Positions 9,764-18,629 of a DNA stretch of 64,000 nucleotides are shown piece after piece. Position numbers and translations under genes: made by a program. The DNA comes from Pedobacter sp. SYP-B3415 (GTDB taxonomy: Bacteria; Bacteroidota; Bacteroidia; Sphingobacteriales; Sphingobacteriaceae): contig NZ_RXNQ01000032.1 of NCBI RefSeq assembly GCF_004138205.1, positions 248,001-312,000 on the forward strand, written 5' to 3'. The notes beneath the pieces are model-generated. The model was given only the letters and a program-made list of their open reading frames with translations, did no database searches and was not told where the DNA came from. Position 1 is the first letter of the stretch. Each line of letters opens with the position of its first letter.

Positions 9764-9865
9764 TCTTTGTCTTGTTAAGTAAACTTGTCTTAATGTATAA
9801 CTAAGTTATGTTTTTTCTTTTTGTTTTAATTATCAGCATATTGAAGCGTTATAACCATAACCTGG

Positions 9866-10855
9866 TTAGTAGGCCCACTTCAGGTAAACTGAACCCCATG
9901 TGAAGCCGCCGCCAAAAGCAGCAAGTACCACATTGTCGCCTTTTTTAAGCTTGTCTTCCCATTCCCAAAGGCAAAGCGGGATTGTTCCGTTTGTTGTATT
10001 GCCGTAACGCTCAATATTTACCATCACCTTGTCAGTACCAACGCCCATGCGATTGGCAGTAGCATCTATAATGCGTTTGTTCGCCTGGTGCGGAACAAGC
10101 CAGGCCACATCATCGGCCGTAAGGTTATTGCGGTCCATGATTTCGGCAGCTACGTCTGCCATGTTCGTTACCGCAAATTTAAACACAGCCTGACCTTCCT
10201 GGTACACATAATGCTCGCGGTTGTCGATGGTCTCGTGCGTTGCAGGTTTAATCGAACCGCCGGCTTTCTGGTGCAGGTGTTTGATGCCCGATCCGTCGCT
10301 GCGCAGAATAGAGTCCATCACACCTAAACCTTCATAATTCGGTTCCAGAAGCACTGCGCCGCAGCCATCGCCAAAGATGATACAGGTAGTGCGGTCGGTG
10401 TAGTCAATAATTGAAGACATCTTGTCGCCTGCAACAACCAGTACTTTTTTATGTTTTCCAGTTTCAATAAACTGCGACCCGATGGTAAGTCCGTAGATAA
10501 AACCTGAGCATGCAGCCTGAACATCATATCCCCAGGCATTTTTCGCACCCACTTTATCGCCGAGAATATTGGCGGAAGCGGGGAAAGATAAATCAGGAGT
10601 CGTGGTGCAGAATACGATCATATCGATCTCCTCTGCAGAGATACCACGTTTTTCAAGCAGGCCATTCACAGCATGCATGGCCATATCGGTAGTGCCCAGG
10701 CCTTCACCTTTTAATATTCTTCGCTCTTTTATACCTGTACGTGTGGTGATCCACTCATCGGTGGTGTCTACCATCGTTTCCAGTTCCTTATTGGTCAGCA
10801 CATAATCGGGTGCGTAACCATGAACCGCGGTAATAGCAGCGTGAATTTTATTCAT
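9866..10855 (-). CDS. fabH: 3-oxoacyl-ACP synthase III
   Basis: Starts fatty acid synthesis by condensing acetyl-CoA (or a branched starter) with malonyl-ACP. The catalytic triad is visible: Cys116 in [11 protein letters not shown], His256 in VPHQAN, and Asn286 in YGNTTNG. The length of 329 is typical. It lies 15 bases after plsX, the widespread plsX-fabH order. Branched-chain starters are common in Bacteroidota, but substrate preference cannot be read here. Confidence 0.97.
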   Translation of the reverse strand: MNKIHAAITAVHGYAPDYVLTNKELETMVDTTDEWITTRTGIKERRILKGEGLGTTDMAMHAVNGLLEKRGISAEEIDMIVFCTTTPDLSFPASANILGDKVGAKNAWGYDVQAACSGFIYGLTIGSQFIETGKHKKVLVVAGDKMSSIIDYTDRTTCIIFGDGCGAVLLEPNYEGLGVMDSILRSDGSGIKHLHQKAGGSIKPATHETIDNREHYVYQEGQAVFKFAVTNMADVAAEIMDRNNLTADDVAWLVPHQANKRIIDATANRMGVGTDKVMVNIERYGNTTNGTIPLCLWEWEDKLKKGDNVVLAAFGGGFTWGSVYLKWAY

Positions 10856-10870
10856 TTTTTTTGGTTTGAG

Positions 10871-11809
10871 TTACGTAAAAGCTTGTTTAATCTTTTCGAT
10901 CAGCCGCGTTTCAATCATGTCTTTAGACTGCAACACCATGTTTTTCACAGCTTCGGGGCTTGAAATGCCATGGCCAATGATTACCGGAGCGTTTACACCC
11001 AGAATGGGGCTGCCTCCGTACTTCTCATAATTGAAGCGATCGAAAAACTCGTCTTTGAAGCCTTTTTTCAGCGTAAGAATGTAGAAAGATTCAGCCATTT
11101 TCAGCACAATGTTGCCGGTGAATCCGTCACAGACAATTACATCAGCTTTATCATTGAACAGGTCGCGCCCCTCTACGTTACCTACAAAGTTGAAAAATTT
11201 GGTATCCCGCATGAGCGGATAGGTAGCCATGGCCACCATATTTCCTTTTTCTTCCTCTTCGCCAATATTCATCAGCGCAACGCGGGGCTTATTAATCTGC
11301 AGCACGTTTTCTGCGTAGAGATTACCAAGAACACCGAATTGAAGAAGGGTATCAGGTTTGCAATCAGCATTTGCACCTACGTCAAGAAGCAGACCTGCGC
11401 CGCCCTTAAGTTTTGGAACCAGGGTGCATAAGCATGGCCGAATGATACCGGGAATGGTTTTGACGCTGAAAACTGCGCCAACCAGCATAGCGCCAGAGTT
11501 GCCGGCGCTGGCAAATGAGTCGATTTTGCCTTCTTTCAAAAGCTGGAAGCCAACCGAAATGCTCGAGTTGGGCTTTTGAACGATGGCTTTAGTGGGGTGT
11601 TCGCCCATTCCGATCGCTTGGTCGGTATGGACATATTCAAAATGGTCGGGGTTGAATCCTTCTTCGGCCAGAATTGGCTTGATCAGTTCTGTATCACCGA
11701 TAAGCACAAGTCTTTCTCCCGCCGAAAGTGCTTCATGGGCTGCTATTGCTCCCAAAACGATCGCTTTGGGAGCATAGTCTCCACCCATTATATCCAGGCC
11801 TATTTTCAT
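10871..11809 (-). CDS. plsX: Phosphate acyltransferase PlsX
   Basis: Converts acyl-ACP to acyl-phosphate, the donor for PlsY in phosphatidic acid synthesis; a peripheral membrane enzyme. The N-terminus MKIGLDIMGGDYAP is the family signature, and further conserved segments include TDQAIGMGEHPTKA, SAGNSGAMLVGA and VCDGFTGNIVLK. The length of 312 fits. It stands between rpmF and fabH, the conserved bacterial arrangement that links ribosomal and lipid genes. Confidence 0.96.
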   Translation of the reverse strand: MKIGLDIMGGDYAPKAIVLGAIAAHEALSAGERLVLIGDTELIKPILAEEGFNPDHFEYVHTDQAIGMGEHPTKAIVQKPNSSISVGFQLLKEGKIDSFASAGNSGAMLVGAVFSVKTIPGIIRPCLCTLVPKLKGGAGLLLDVGANADCKPDTLLQFGVLGNLYAENVLQINKPRVALMNIGEEEEKGNMVAMATYPLMRDTKFFNFVGNVEGRDLFNDKADVIVCDGFTGNIVLKMAESFYILTLKKGFKDEFFDRFNYEKYGGSPILGVNAPVIIGHGISSPEAVKNMVLQSKDMIETRLIEKIKQAFT

Positions 11810-11909
11810 AGTAAAATTATGTTCGTGCTTTGCCGGTATACTACCGTAGTTTCAAAGGGCTAAAGGTAAAGCTTAAGCCCCTGAAAACACAAACAAATTT
11901 TTAAGAAAA

Positions 11910-12101
11910 CTAACCTATTGTTGTGTTTTCGATAACCAGTTTGCCGTTGTAGTAAAGATTACCATCAACGTTGTATGCACGGTGAGGCACGTGTACAGCA
12001 CCTGTTGTCTGGCAGGTTGCCAAAGAAGGAAGTTCAGCTTTATAATGCGTCCTTCTTTTATCTCTTCTCGATTTAGAAAGCTTACGTTTTGGATGTGCCA
12101 T
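11910..12101 (-). CDS. rpmF: 50S ribosomal protein L32
   Basis: Small large-subunit ribosomal protein of 63 residues. The N-terminus [20 protein letters not shown] is diagnostic of L32, followed by a C-terminal beta segment around [15 protein letters not shown]. Only one cysteine is present, so this is not the zinc-binding four-cysteine form. It lies 18 bases after the yceD-like gene. Confidence 0.96.
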   Translation of the reverse strand: MAHPKRKLSKSRRDKRRTHYKAELPSLATCQTTGAVHVPHRAYNVDGNLYYNGKLVIENTTIG

Positions 12102-12119
12102 TTTAGTAAATTTTTATTT

Positions 12120-12647
12120 TTATTTTAGTTTTTTCAGGGCTTCCCAACGCGGGTCGACCGTTTCTGTTTCTTCTTTGTTTTGTCCCGAAAGGCTTTCCAG
12201 CTTCTTGATCATCGCTTTGTCGCATTCCTGGCCGTTCCCGGCGTCGCCACAATTTTTAATGTAGGGAACCGACACATTGATCAGCTCATAAAGCACTCCC
12301 GACACATCAATCTCGCTCTCACTCCTGTTCAGTACAATGATCTCGGGATCATCACTCTCCAGGTTGTCTTCAGCAAATTTCACAATTTGCCGCTCCTGCA
12401 GCACAATCGGTTGTTCAAAATCAGACAGACACTTGTCGCAGCTAAGTTTTACGGTCCCTTCTACATGAAAATTTAACAGCAGCATAGTCTCCTGCTTGTC
12501 CATCTCCATCCGGGCCTTCAACTTGCCACTTTTTATTAATGAATAGTCAAACTCATTAAAAAACGTGTCGTCGATCTCGAACTCGAAATCATGCTTGCCT
12601 AATTTTAATCCGGTAAACGGAACTGAAAACTGTTTTAGCGGTTTCAA
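12120..12647 (-). CDS. DUF177 (YceD-like) protein
   Basis: A 175-residue DUF177 protein, the family that precedes rpmF in most bacteria and is linked to 23S rRNA or large-subunit maturation. The conserved LSCDKCLSDFEQPI lies near residues 65-78, and an acidic middle section (EDNLESDDPEI) is typical. It is the first gene of the leftward ribosome/lipid cluster; a promoter of Bacteroidota type lies just upstream (12670-12701). The exact function is not resolved. Confidence 0.9.
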   Translation of the reverse strand: MKPLKQFSVPFTGLKLGKHDFEFEIDDTFFNEFDYSLIKSGKLKARMEMDKQETMLLLNFHVEGTVKLSCDKCLSDFEQPIVLQERQIVKFAEDNLESDDPEIIVLNRSESEIDVSGVLYELINVSVPYIKNCGDAGNGQECDKAMIKKLESLSGQNKEETETVDPRWEALKKLK

Positions 12648-12669
12648 AATGCGACAAAATTTGAGCCTG

Positions 12670-12701
12670 CAAATGTAGGAATATTTTTAATATATAGAAA
12701 A
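12670..12701 (-). promoter_or_regulatory. Predicted promoter of the yceD-rpmF-plsX-fabH-accBC cluster
   Basis: On the minus strand TACATTTG (complement of 12670-12677) matches the Bacteroidota -7 box TAnnTTTG. A TTTT tetramer (12698-12701) stands exactly 20 bases upstream, in place of TTTG. The predicted start near 12663 would give a leader of about 15 bases before the ATG at 12647. Confidence 0.5.
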
Positions 12702-12937
12702 TGTTTAGGTAAAATAGTGTGTCTAAACCGCTGGTTTTCCGGCACAATGGCTAACAGACGTGTAAATGCGCATGGATAGCCATGTTTTACCTTTTAGAAA
12801 AGCACCTTCCCTGCACGAAACGGCGGGCAGCCCCGCTTTTGCTGCAAGGTGCCTCGTTCCTCAGCAGGCTTTTCGCGCCAATCGGGTTTAGGGCACAGCG
12901 GTTCTCCGGTTGTCGGTGCCGTCTTCCTTCCCGGCGT
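12702..12937. other. Intergenic stretch between pdxA and the yceD cluster
   Basis: No gene supported. Bases 12810-12915 are GC-rich and resemble degenerate extragenic repeat material, with phrases such as GGCGGGCAGCCCCGC and AAGGTGCCTCGTTCCTCAGC. An open frame over this part (12782-13075, plus strand) runs into the 3' end of pdxA antisense and is rejected. Confidence 0.4.
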
Positions 12938-14017
12938 TTAGGAGGCGTCGTCCTTTATATCAAGAGCGGTTTCGATTACTTTACCTCCGGTTCTCAATTT
13001 GTTGCTCAGCAGCTCTTCCTGTTCTCTGCGGTTTTTTACGATATGGATCGCAGAAAACAAAGCTTCGGTAAATGATGCCGGGTCGGCTATTCCTTTTCCC
13101 GCAATATCGTATCCGGTTCCGTGATCGGGAGACGTACGGACCACCTTAAGACCTGCCGTATAATTTACTCCGGTGCTGAATGCCAGTGTCTTGAATGGGA
13201 TCAGTCCCTGGTCATGATACATGGCAAGAACCGCATCAAATTGTCTGAAGCTGCCTTTGCCAAAAAATCCATCGGCGGGATACGGCCCGAACGCCATGAT
13301 TCCTTTATCGAAGGCTTCCTGGATAGCCGGGCTGATAATGTCAATCTCCTCTTTGCCAAGCAGACCGTTGTCGCCGGCATGTGGATTAAGTCCAAGCACA
13401 GCAATTTTTGGTTTCCCGATCCAAAAGTCTTTTTTGAGGCTTTCGTTCATCAGCTTCAGCTTGCGCAGGATGCCTTCCTTGCTGATTTTTCCGGCTACTT
13501 CCTGTACCGGGATGTGGCCGGTAACTACACCTACCTTCAGATCATCGCTTAACAGGAACATCAGCACATCGCTGCTGCCGCTTTTTTCCTGCAAATATTC
13601 GGTATGGCCCGGGAACCGGAAATTTTCTGACTGTATATTATGTTTATTAATGGGGGCGGTGACAAGCGCGTCAATCTCCCCGTCTATAAGATCCTGAGTA
13701 GCGCGCTCGAGGGACAGGAATGCATATTTTCCGCCGGTTTCATTCGCGCTGCCAAGTTCAATGCGGACGTCTTCTTCCCAGCAGTTGATCATGTTTGCCT
13801 TGGTTGGATTAGCCTGTGCAGCCGATGGAATAACCTGAAAGCTAAAATCGCTCACTCCGGTAGCTTTTCGGTGGAACGAAGCGACCTTTGTGTGCCCGTA
13901 AACAATAGGAATACAGTAGTTCAGAATATGGCTGTTTGCCATTGTTTTGATAATGACCTCAAGCCCGATGCCGTTTACATCGCCTATGCTGATTCCGATT
14001 TTGACTTTATTGCTCAT
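12938..14017 (-). CDS. pdxA: 4-hydroxythreonine-4-phosphate dehydrogenase PdxA
   Basis: NAD-dependent oxidation of 4-phospho-hydroxy-L-threonine in DXP-dependent pyridoxal phosphate synthesis. Family signatures are GISIGDVNGIGLEV at the N-terminus, FPGHTEYL near residue 136 with a metal-binding His, LGLNPHAGDNGLLG near 210, and AMYHDQGLIPFKTL near 264 with a second metal-binding His. The length of 359 is slightly long, with about 15 extra C-terminal residues. It is divergent from rsmA across about 140 bases. Confidence 0.95.
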   Translation of the reverse strand: MSNKVKIGISIGDVNGIGLEVIIKTMANSHILNYCIPIVYGHTKVASFHRKATGVSDFSFQVIPSAAQANPTKANMINCWEEDVRIELGSANETGGKYAFLSLERATQDLIDGEIDALVTAPINKHNIQSENFRFPGHTEYLQEKSGSSDVLMFLLSDDLKVGVVTGHIPVQEVAGKISKEGILRKLKLMNESLKKDFWIGKPKIAVLGLNPHAGDNGLLGKEEIDIISPAIQEAFDKGIMAFGPYPADGFFGKGSFRQFDAVLAMYHDQGLIPFKTLAFSTGVNYTAGLKVVRTSPDHGTGYDIAGKGIADPASFTEALFSAIHIVKNRREQEELLSNKLRTGGKVIETALDIKDDAS

Positions 14018-14157
14018 GCTTTAGAGTGCAGAAATTTAAGCGCAAATTACAGTTTTTGACCATAACAAGCCGCAAAGCCATAAAACTTTACTTAATTTGT
14101 ATATTAAAATAAGGCTGCACAGCCAGGCAAAGGCCTGACCAGAGGCCGTTCTTTTAT

Positions 14158-14943
14158 ATGAGTTTGGTAAAAGCTAAAAAACACCTCGGGCAACATTTCT
14201 TAACCGATAAAAACATCGCAAACCGGATTGTCGAAAGCCTGAGCCGAACTTCCGAATATAATCAGGTGCTTGAGGTAGGCCCGGGAATGGGCATCCTGTC
14301 AGACTTCCTGATTAAAAGGACAGATTTCGAAACCTGGCTCATTGATATAGATGATGAATCTTATGCGTTTCTTCAGCAGAAATATCCCGAACTCGGAAAC
14401 AGGCTGATAAACGGCGATTTTTTGCAATTGGACTTTGAGGCGTATTTCCCAGCGCAGTTTGCGATAATCGGTAACTTCCCCTACAATATTTCTTCCCAGA
14501 TTCTTTTTAAGGTTTTAGATAACCGGCAGAAGGTTGTAGAAATGGTAGGCATGTTTCAGAAAGAGGTGGCGCAACGTTGTGCCGCGCCTGCAGGTACGAA
14601 AGAGTATGGCATTCTAAGTGTTTTTTTGCAGGCCTATTATAAGATAGATTATTTATTTACCGTTAAACCGGGTACGTTTAATCCGCCTCCGAAGGTACAT
14701 TCTGCCGTTATTCGCCTGCTGCGAAATGACGTAGATGTGCTTCCCTGCGATGAAAAACTCTTCTGGCGTACGGTTAAGGCGGGTTTCAACCAGCGCCGAA
14801 AGACGCTGCGGAATGCATTATCGGTTGTTCTTCCGAAAGAAAAAATGGACCAGCATCCGTATTTCGAAAAACGTGCAGAGCAGCTTACGGTGCACGATTT
14901 TGTTCAACTTACCCAACACTTGCAGGAGCTCGCTGCCAAATAA
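14158..14943 (+). CDS. rsmA: 16S rRNA dimethyladenosine transferase
   Basis: SAM-dependent methyltransferase (KsgA) that dimethylates two adjacent adenines in the 3'-terminal helix of 16S rRNA late in 30S assembly. It begins MSLVKAKKHLGQHFLTD, the family start. The SAM-binding loop is EVGPGMGILSDFL, and the catalytic motif IV is NFPYNISSQ near residue 105. Length 261. A 2-hydroxyacid dehydrogenase gene begins 13 bases downstream. Confidence 0.97.
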   Translation: MSLVKAKKHLGQHFLTDKNIANRIVESLSRTSEYNQVLEVGPGMGILSDFLIKRTDFETWLIDIDDESYAFLQQKYPELGNRLINGDFLQLDFEAYFPAQFAIIGNFPYNISSQILFKVLDNRQKVVEMVGMFQKEVAQRCAAPAGTKEYGILSVFLQAYYKIDYLFTVKPGTFNPPPKVHSAVIRLLRNDVDVLPCDEKLFWRTVKAGFNQRRKTLRNALSVVLPKEKMDQHPYFEKRAEQLTVHDFVQLTQHLQELAAK

Positions 14944-14956
14944 CAATCAACAGATT

Positions 14957-15880
14957 ATGAAAGGAAAAATACTGATTGCCGATGCGCTTCATCCCGTGTT
15001 TGCAAGCCGGGCCCGTGATATGGGTTATCAGGTAGACGATTTGCCGGATATCACAAGGCAGGAGGTATTGGCTTGTATCGGCGCGTACCAGGGGATCGCC
15101 ATCCGCACCAAATTCAGGATGGATGCTGAACTTATTGCTGCTGGCAAACAGCTTCGTTTTATTGCCCGGGCGGGGGCAGGGCTTGATAATATTGATGAAC
15201 ACGCGGCGAACCAACGCAACATTATCTTACTGAATGCGCCCGAGGGAAATATGGATGCCGTCGGCGAACATGCCATCGGGATGCTGCTTTCAGTTATGAA
15301 TAAGTTTCGCCAGGCAGACGCCGGTGTGCGGCAGGGTGTCTGGGACCGGGAAGGTAACCGTGGTTATGAGCTCAGGGGCCGCACGGTGGGCATTATCGGC
15401 TACGGTTTTATGGGAAAGAGTTTCGCCCGGAAATTAAGTGGCTTTGGTGTGGACGTCATGGCATACGACAAGTACAAAACCGGGTTCAGCGACCAGTTTG
15501 CACGCGAGGTAAGCATGGAAGAAATTGTACGGCAGGCTGACGTGTTGAGCCTTCATATTCCGCTTACGGCCGAAACGCGCCAGCTTGTTGACGATGAATA
15601 CCTGTTTCATTTCAGAAAGCCGATTTTTTTTATCAACACGGCGCGCGGTGAAATTGTCAATACAAAGGCTATTCTGAATGCCATTGAGACCGGGAAGGTC
15701 CTTGCTGCAGGATTGGACGTGCTTGAAACGGAAAAGTTCCCCGCATTGGCCAACGAGCCCTGGTACCATGAATTGAAAGCTAACGAGCGTGTACTGCTGA
15801 GCCCGCACGTTGGCGGCTGGACGTTTGAATCGTATTATAAAATATCAGATGTATTGGCAGATAAGCTGAAACAGCTGTAG
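14957..15880 (+). CDS. D-isomer 2-hydroxyacid dehydrogenase (phosphoglycerate dehydrogenase-like)
   Basis: NAD-dependent D-2-hydroxyacid dehydrogenase of 307 residues. The start at 14957 (MKGKILIADALHP) is chosen because it follows the rsmA stop closely and begins with the catalytic-domain fold; the frame is open further upstream only inside rsmA. The Rossmann loop is GIIGYGFMGK near residue 145. Catalytic residues are Arg in NTARGEIV, a Glu in the following segment and His in LSPHVGG. It lacks the C-terminal ACT domain of long SerA proteins. Possible substrates are 3-phosphoglycerate, hydroxypyruvate or glyoxylate; the sequence does not decide. Confidence 0.9.
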   Translation: MKGKILIADALHPVFASRARDMGYQVDDLPDITRQEVLACIGAYQGIAIRTKFRMDAELIAAGKQLRFIARAGAGLDNIDEHAANQRNIILLNAPEGNMDAVGEHAIGMLLSVMNKFRQADAGVRQGVWDREGNRGYELRGRTVGIIGYGFMGKSFARKLSGFGVDVMAYDKYKTGFSDQFAREVSMEEIVRQADVLSLHIPLTAETRQLVDDEYLFHFRKPIFFINTARGEIVNTKAILNAIETGKVLAAGLDVLETEKFPALANEPWYHELKANERVLLSPHVGGWTFESYYKISDVLADKLKQL

Positions 15881-15935
15881 CGCGCAGCACCGGCAAGATT
15901 TCAGCATATTGAACCGCGCATAGTTCGACTCCTGC

Positions 15936-15968
15936 AAAGTTGGTAACTTTCGTAAAGTTACCAACTTT
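15936..15968. terminator. Perfect 15-bp hairpin between convergent genes
   Basis: AAAGTTGGTAACTTT (15936-15950) and AAAGTTACCAACTTT (15954-15968) are exact reverse complements around the loop CGT. The stem arm is itself almost palindromic. It lies between the ends of the rightward dehydrogenase gene and the leftward EamA gene. Neither side has a long T run, so it may be a bidirectional 3'-end hairpin or a dispersed extragenic repeat. Confidence 0.6.
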
Positions 15969-15987
15969 AAGTTAAAAAAACAACTTT

Positions 15988-16914
15988 TCAGTTAATTTTT
16001 CCTTTAAGGTTATTCACCATAAATGCTGCCGTTATAATGACAGCCATGCCGACAAGCTGATAACCAGACAGCGGCTCATTTGCTAAAAAATAGCCTATAA
16101 TTACAGCAATTACCGGATTGATATATGCGTAGGTGCCTACCACCGCAGGTGGCCAGGCCCGAAGCAGCCAATGATACGCAAAAAACGCACAAATGGACCC
16201 GGCTATAGCCAGGTAACCGACAGCCGTCCATGCGGTAGAATTCAGCGTCAGCCAGTCTGCTTTCATATGTTCACCGGTAAGGAGCAGGGCGAGAATGCAG
16301 GCAAGCGCGCCCCCGAGAAGTTGCCAGCTGAGCCCACTCACCAGCGGGGTACCCTGCATATGGCGGGAGTAATATAGGGAAGACAGCACCCAGCAAACGC
16401 AAGACAGGAGCACGGCCAGCGTTCCATAAACCTGGCTTAATCCGAAGCCGGAAGATTCCGCGCCCACCTGTCTTGCAAACAGGAACACGATACCGCCAAA
16501 TCCGAACAGCAATGCGGCCAGCATTTTTTTGTTCCGCAGATAGGCCGCCCGTTTCGTGCCGTCAAGAACGATAAACCATAGAGGCAGTGCTGCCACCAGT
16601 ATTGCTGCATAGCCAGAGGAAATGTGCTGTTCGGCCCAGAACAGAAAACCCTGACCGCCGCCCATCATCACCGCGCCAATAAGTAAATTAGTAAGTATAA
16701 ATGATTTCCCGGCGCGCATCTGACCGGATACAAGCTGGTAGCCGGTAAAAAACAATGCTGCAATAATGAACCGCATTGCGCCCATGGTAAATGGGCCGAG
16801 GCCGGCATGCAGGCCCTTAAGAATGGCAAAATACGTAGTACCCCAGATGATGCAGATGGCAAGATAGGCAATTGTAGCTTTGAGGGGATTTGATGAATCA
16901 GAAGGTCGGGACAT
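15988..16914 (-). CDS. EamA/DMT-family inner-membrane exporter
   Basis: Drug/metabolite transporter superfamily protein with two EamA repeats and about ten membrane spans over 308 residues. The first repeat includes IIWGTTYFAILKGL near residue 20, the second begins near residue 160 with AVLLSCVCWVLSS. Such proteins export amino acids or other small metabolites; the substrate cannot be read. It is transcribed alone, convergent with the upstream dehydrogenase gene and divergent from the OsmC gene. Confidence 0.9.
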   Translation of the reverse strand: MSRPSDSSNPLKATIAYLAICIIWGTTYFAILKGLHAGLGPFTMGAMRFIIAALFFTGYQLVSGQMRAGKSFILTNLLIGAVMMGGGQGFLFWAEQHISSGYAAILVAALPLWFIVLDGTKRAAYLRNKKMLAALLFGFGGIVFLFARQVGAESSGFGLSQVYGTLAVLLSCVCWVLSSLYYSRHMQGTPLVSGLSWQLLGGALACILALLLTGEHMKADWLTLNSTAWTAVGYLAIAGSICAFFAYHWLLRAWPPAVVGTYAYINPVIAVIIGYFLANEPLSGYQLVGMAVIITAAFMVNNLKGKIN

Positions 16915-17038
16915 GGCGCAAGTTTAACTATTATCCGGCAAATGAAATGAACTTGCTATCTTATATGATTGAAAAATAATGCGCGCTGGGTTAAAAACAC
17001 CTGCGAAATCATTAACTTGACCATGTAAATCCCCGCAC

Positions 17039-17533
17039 ATGTCAAAATCACACCACTATGCTGCTTCCCTGACCTGGACCGGAAACCGCGGATCAGGCAC
17101 GATGGACTACCGGTCTTACGACCGCGACTACACCATTTCTATTCAAGGTAAACCCGAAATCCTCGGTTCTTCTGATCCGCAATTTCTTGGTAATAAACAG
17201 CGCCATAATCCTGAAGAACTCCTGGTTGTTTCCCTGTCTTCCTGCCACATGCTTTGGTATCTTCATCTCTGCGCCAAAAATGGTATCGTAGTTATTGATT
17301 ACCGGGATCATGCTACCGGCGAGATGGAAGAAACTGCAGACGGTGGCGGCAGGTTTACTGCTGTGACCTTACATCCGGAAGTAATTATCTCAGACCCGTC
17401 AAAGAAAGAACAGGCACAGGCATTACATGCCGAGGCAAATAAACTATGTTTCATTGCAAACAGCTGTAACTTTCCGGTAAAACACGAACCGGTCTGTGTA
17501 GCAGAAGACGAAGCGATGGTTCGGGGTCAATGA
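17039..17533 (+). CDS. OsmC/Ohr-like peroxiredoxin
   Basis: OsmC-family thiol peroxidase that reduces organic hydroperoxides. The two redox cysteines are present: one in SLSSCHML near residue 69 and one in NSCNFPVKH near residue 142. The central basic/aromatic strand RSYDRDYTISI and the conserved NPEELLVVSLSSCH helix fit the family. Length 164. It appears to be a single gene. It cannot be assigned to the Ohr or OsmC subgroup by reading alone. Confidence 0.9.
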   Translation: MSKSHHYAASLTWTGNRGSGTMDYRSYDRDYTISIQGKPEILGSSDPQFLGNKQRHNPEELLVVSLSSCHMLWYLHLCAKNGIVVIDYRDHATGEMEETADGGGRFTAVTLHPEVIISDPSKKEQAQALHAEANKLCFIANSCNFPVKHEPVCVAEDEAMVRGQ

Positions 17534-17565
17534 CCACTCGCTCGCGATCGTCAGTCCACAATTTA

Positions 17566-17597
17566 TTTGGAAATGTACTTTCCTAATTTTATCTTCG
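17566..17597 (+). promoter_or_regulatory. Predicted greA promoter
   Basis: TTTG at 17566-17569 is followed after exactly 20 bases by TATCTTCG at 17590-17597, one mismatch from the Bacteroidota -7 box TAnnTTTG. Transcription would start near 17603, just before a terminator-like hairpin, giving greA a leader of about 80 bases. Confidence 0.55.
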
Positions 17598-17608
17598 TTT
17601 TTAATGGT

Positions 17609-17654
17609 AACAAGACTATGTAGGCGGAAGCCGATGTAGTCTTGTTTGTTTTTT
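17609..17654 (+). terminator. Terminator-like hairpin in the greA leader
   Basis: AACAAGACTA (17609-17618) pairs perfectly with TAGTCTTGTT (17637-17646); a small GGC/GCC hairpin sits in the loop. The stem is followed by TTTGTTTTTT, ending at 17654. It may end the OsmC transcript, or, given the promoter at 17566-17597, attenuate greA. In E. coli a comparable leader terminator upstream of greA yields the GraL short RNAs. Confidence 0.75.
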
Positions 17655-17682
17655 ATAGGACTAAGAAAAAGAATAACGAGCT

Positions 17683-18156
17683 ATGTCAGAAGTAACCTAT
17701 TATACCCAGGAAGGGTTAGATAAGCTGAGAGAAGAACTTCAACACTTGAAAACGGAGGGAAGGGCATCAATTGCCAAAGCGATTGCTGAAGCCCGCGATA
17801 AAGGTGACCTGTCGGAAAATGCCGAATACGATGCTGCCAAAGAGGCGCAGGGACTGCATGAGGCAAAGATTGCCAAACTTGAAGGTACACTCGCCACCGC
17901 ACGCTTGATTGATGAATCAAAATTAGATTTGTCAAAAGTCCTGGCATTGTCGATCGTAAAGATCAAAAACACAAAAAACGGTGCAACCATGACCTATCAA
18001 CTGGTTGCAGAATCTGAGGCTGATCTGAAAACGGGCAAAATTTCCGTTAAATCTCCAATTGCACAAGGCTTGCTGGGTAAATCTGTAGGCGAAAAAGCCG
18101 AAATACAGGTGCCTGCCGGTAAAATGGAATTTGAGATTCTTGAAATCTCCCGATAA
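17683..18156 (+). CDS. greA: Transcription elongation factor GreA
   Basis: Rescues backtracked RNA polymerase by stimulating transcript cleavage through the secondary channel. The N-terminal coiled coil (about residues 5-75) carries the acidic tip DLSENAEYDAAKEA near residues 44-57, whose Asp/Glu pair coordinates the catalytic metal. The C-terminal FKBP-like domain includes SPIAQGLLGKSVGEKAEI. At 157 residues it is full length. The HIT gene follows 53 bases later and pncB after it, so the three may form one transcript. Confidence 0.97.
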   Translation: MSEVTYYTQEGLDKLREELQHLKTEGRASIAKAIAEARDKGDLSENAEYDAAKEAQGLHEAKIAKLEGTLATARLIDESKLDLSKVLALSIVKIKNTKNGATMTYQLVAESEADLKTGKISVKSPIAQGLLGKSVGEKAEIQVPAGKMEFEILEISR

Positions 18157-18209
18157 CCATATGTGCGGTATCCTTTTTCAGGATGCCGCATTTCACTAAA
18201 AAAATCATC

Positions 18210-18620
18210 ATGTCTACCATATTCTCAAAGATTATCTCCGGCGAAATACCGGCACACATTGTAGCTGAAACATCAGATTACCTGGCTTTTCTGGATATCC
18301 AGCCGCTGGCTGCCGGACATGTTCTGGTCATTCCGAAAACACCTGTTGATTACATTTTTGATCTTGACGATGAAAGTTATGGCGGACTCTTCATTTTTGC
18401 GAAAGTGGTCGCCAAAGGCGTTAAGAAAGCATTTCCATGCAGAAAGGTCGGCGTGGCTGTGATCGGACTCGAGGTTCCGCACACACACATCCATCTCATC
18501 CCCATGAATAACGTAGACGACCTAAACTTCAGCAGACCGAAATTGCAGCCAAGCCAGGACGAGTTGAAGGCAGCTGCTTCTAAAATCGTTGAGGCGCTTC
18601 GGGAAATCACTGCACCATAA
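18210..18620 (+). CDS. HIT-family nucleotide hydrolase
   Basis: Histidine-triad protein of 136 residues, start MSTIFSKIISGEIPAH. The catalytic HTHIHLIP lies at about residues 91-98, preceded by the family segment AGHVLVIPKTPV. HIT proteins of this type hydrolyse AMP-lysine, adenosine phosphoramidate or similar nucleotide conjugates. An ATG at 18183 would add nine residues but is less conserved in style. It is located between greA and pncB. Confidence 0.93.
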   Translation: MSTIFSKIISGEIPAHIVAETSDYLAFLDIQPLAAGHVLVIPKTPVDYIFDLDDESYGGLFIFAKVVAKGVKKAFPCRKVGVAVIGLEVPHTHIHLIPMNNVDDLNFSRPKLQPSQDELKAAASKIVEALREITAP

Positions 18621-18629
18621 CACTTCAGT

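Noticed and set aside
12782..13075. A 97-codon open frame on the plus strand at the pdxA 3' end.
   Set aside because: Half lies antisense within pdxA and half in GC-rich repeat-like intergenic DNA; the translation is low in complexity and shows no family features.
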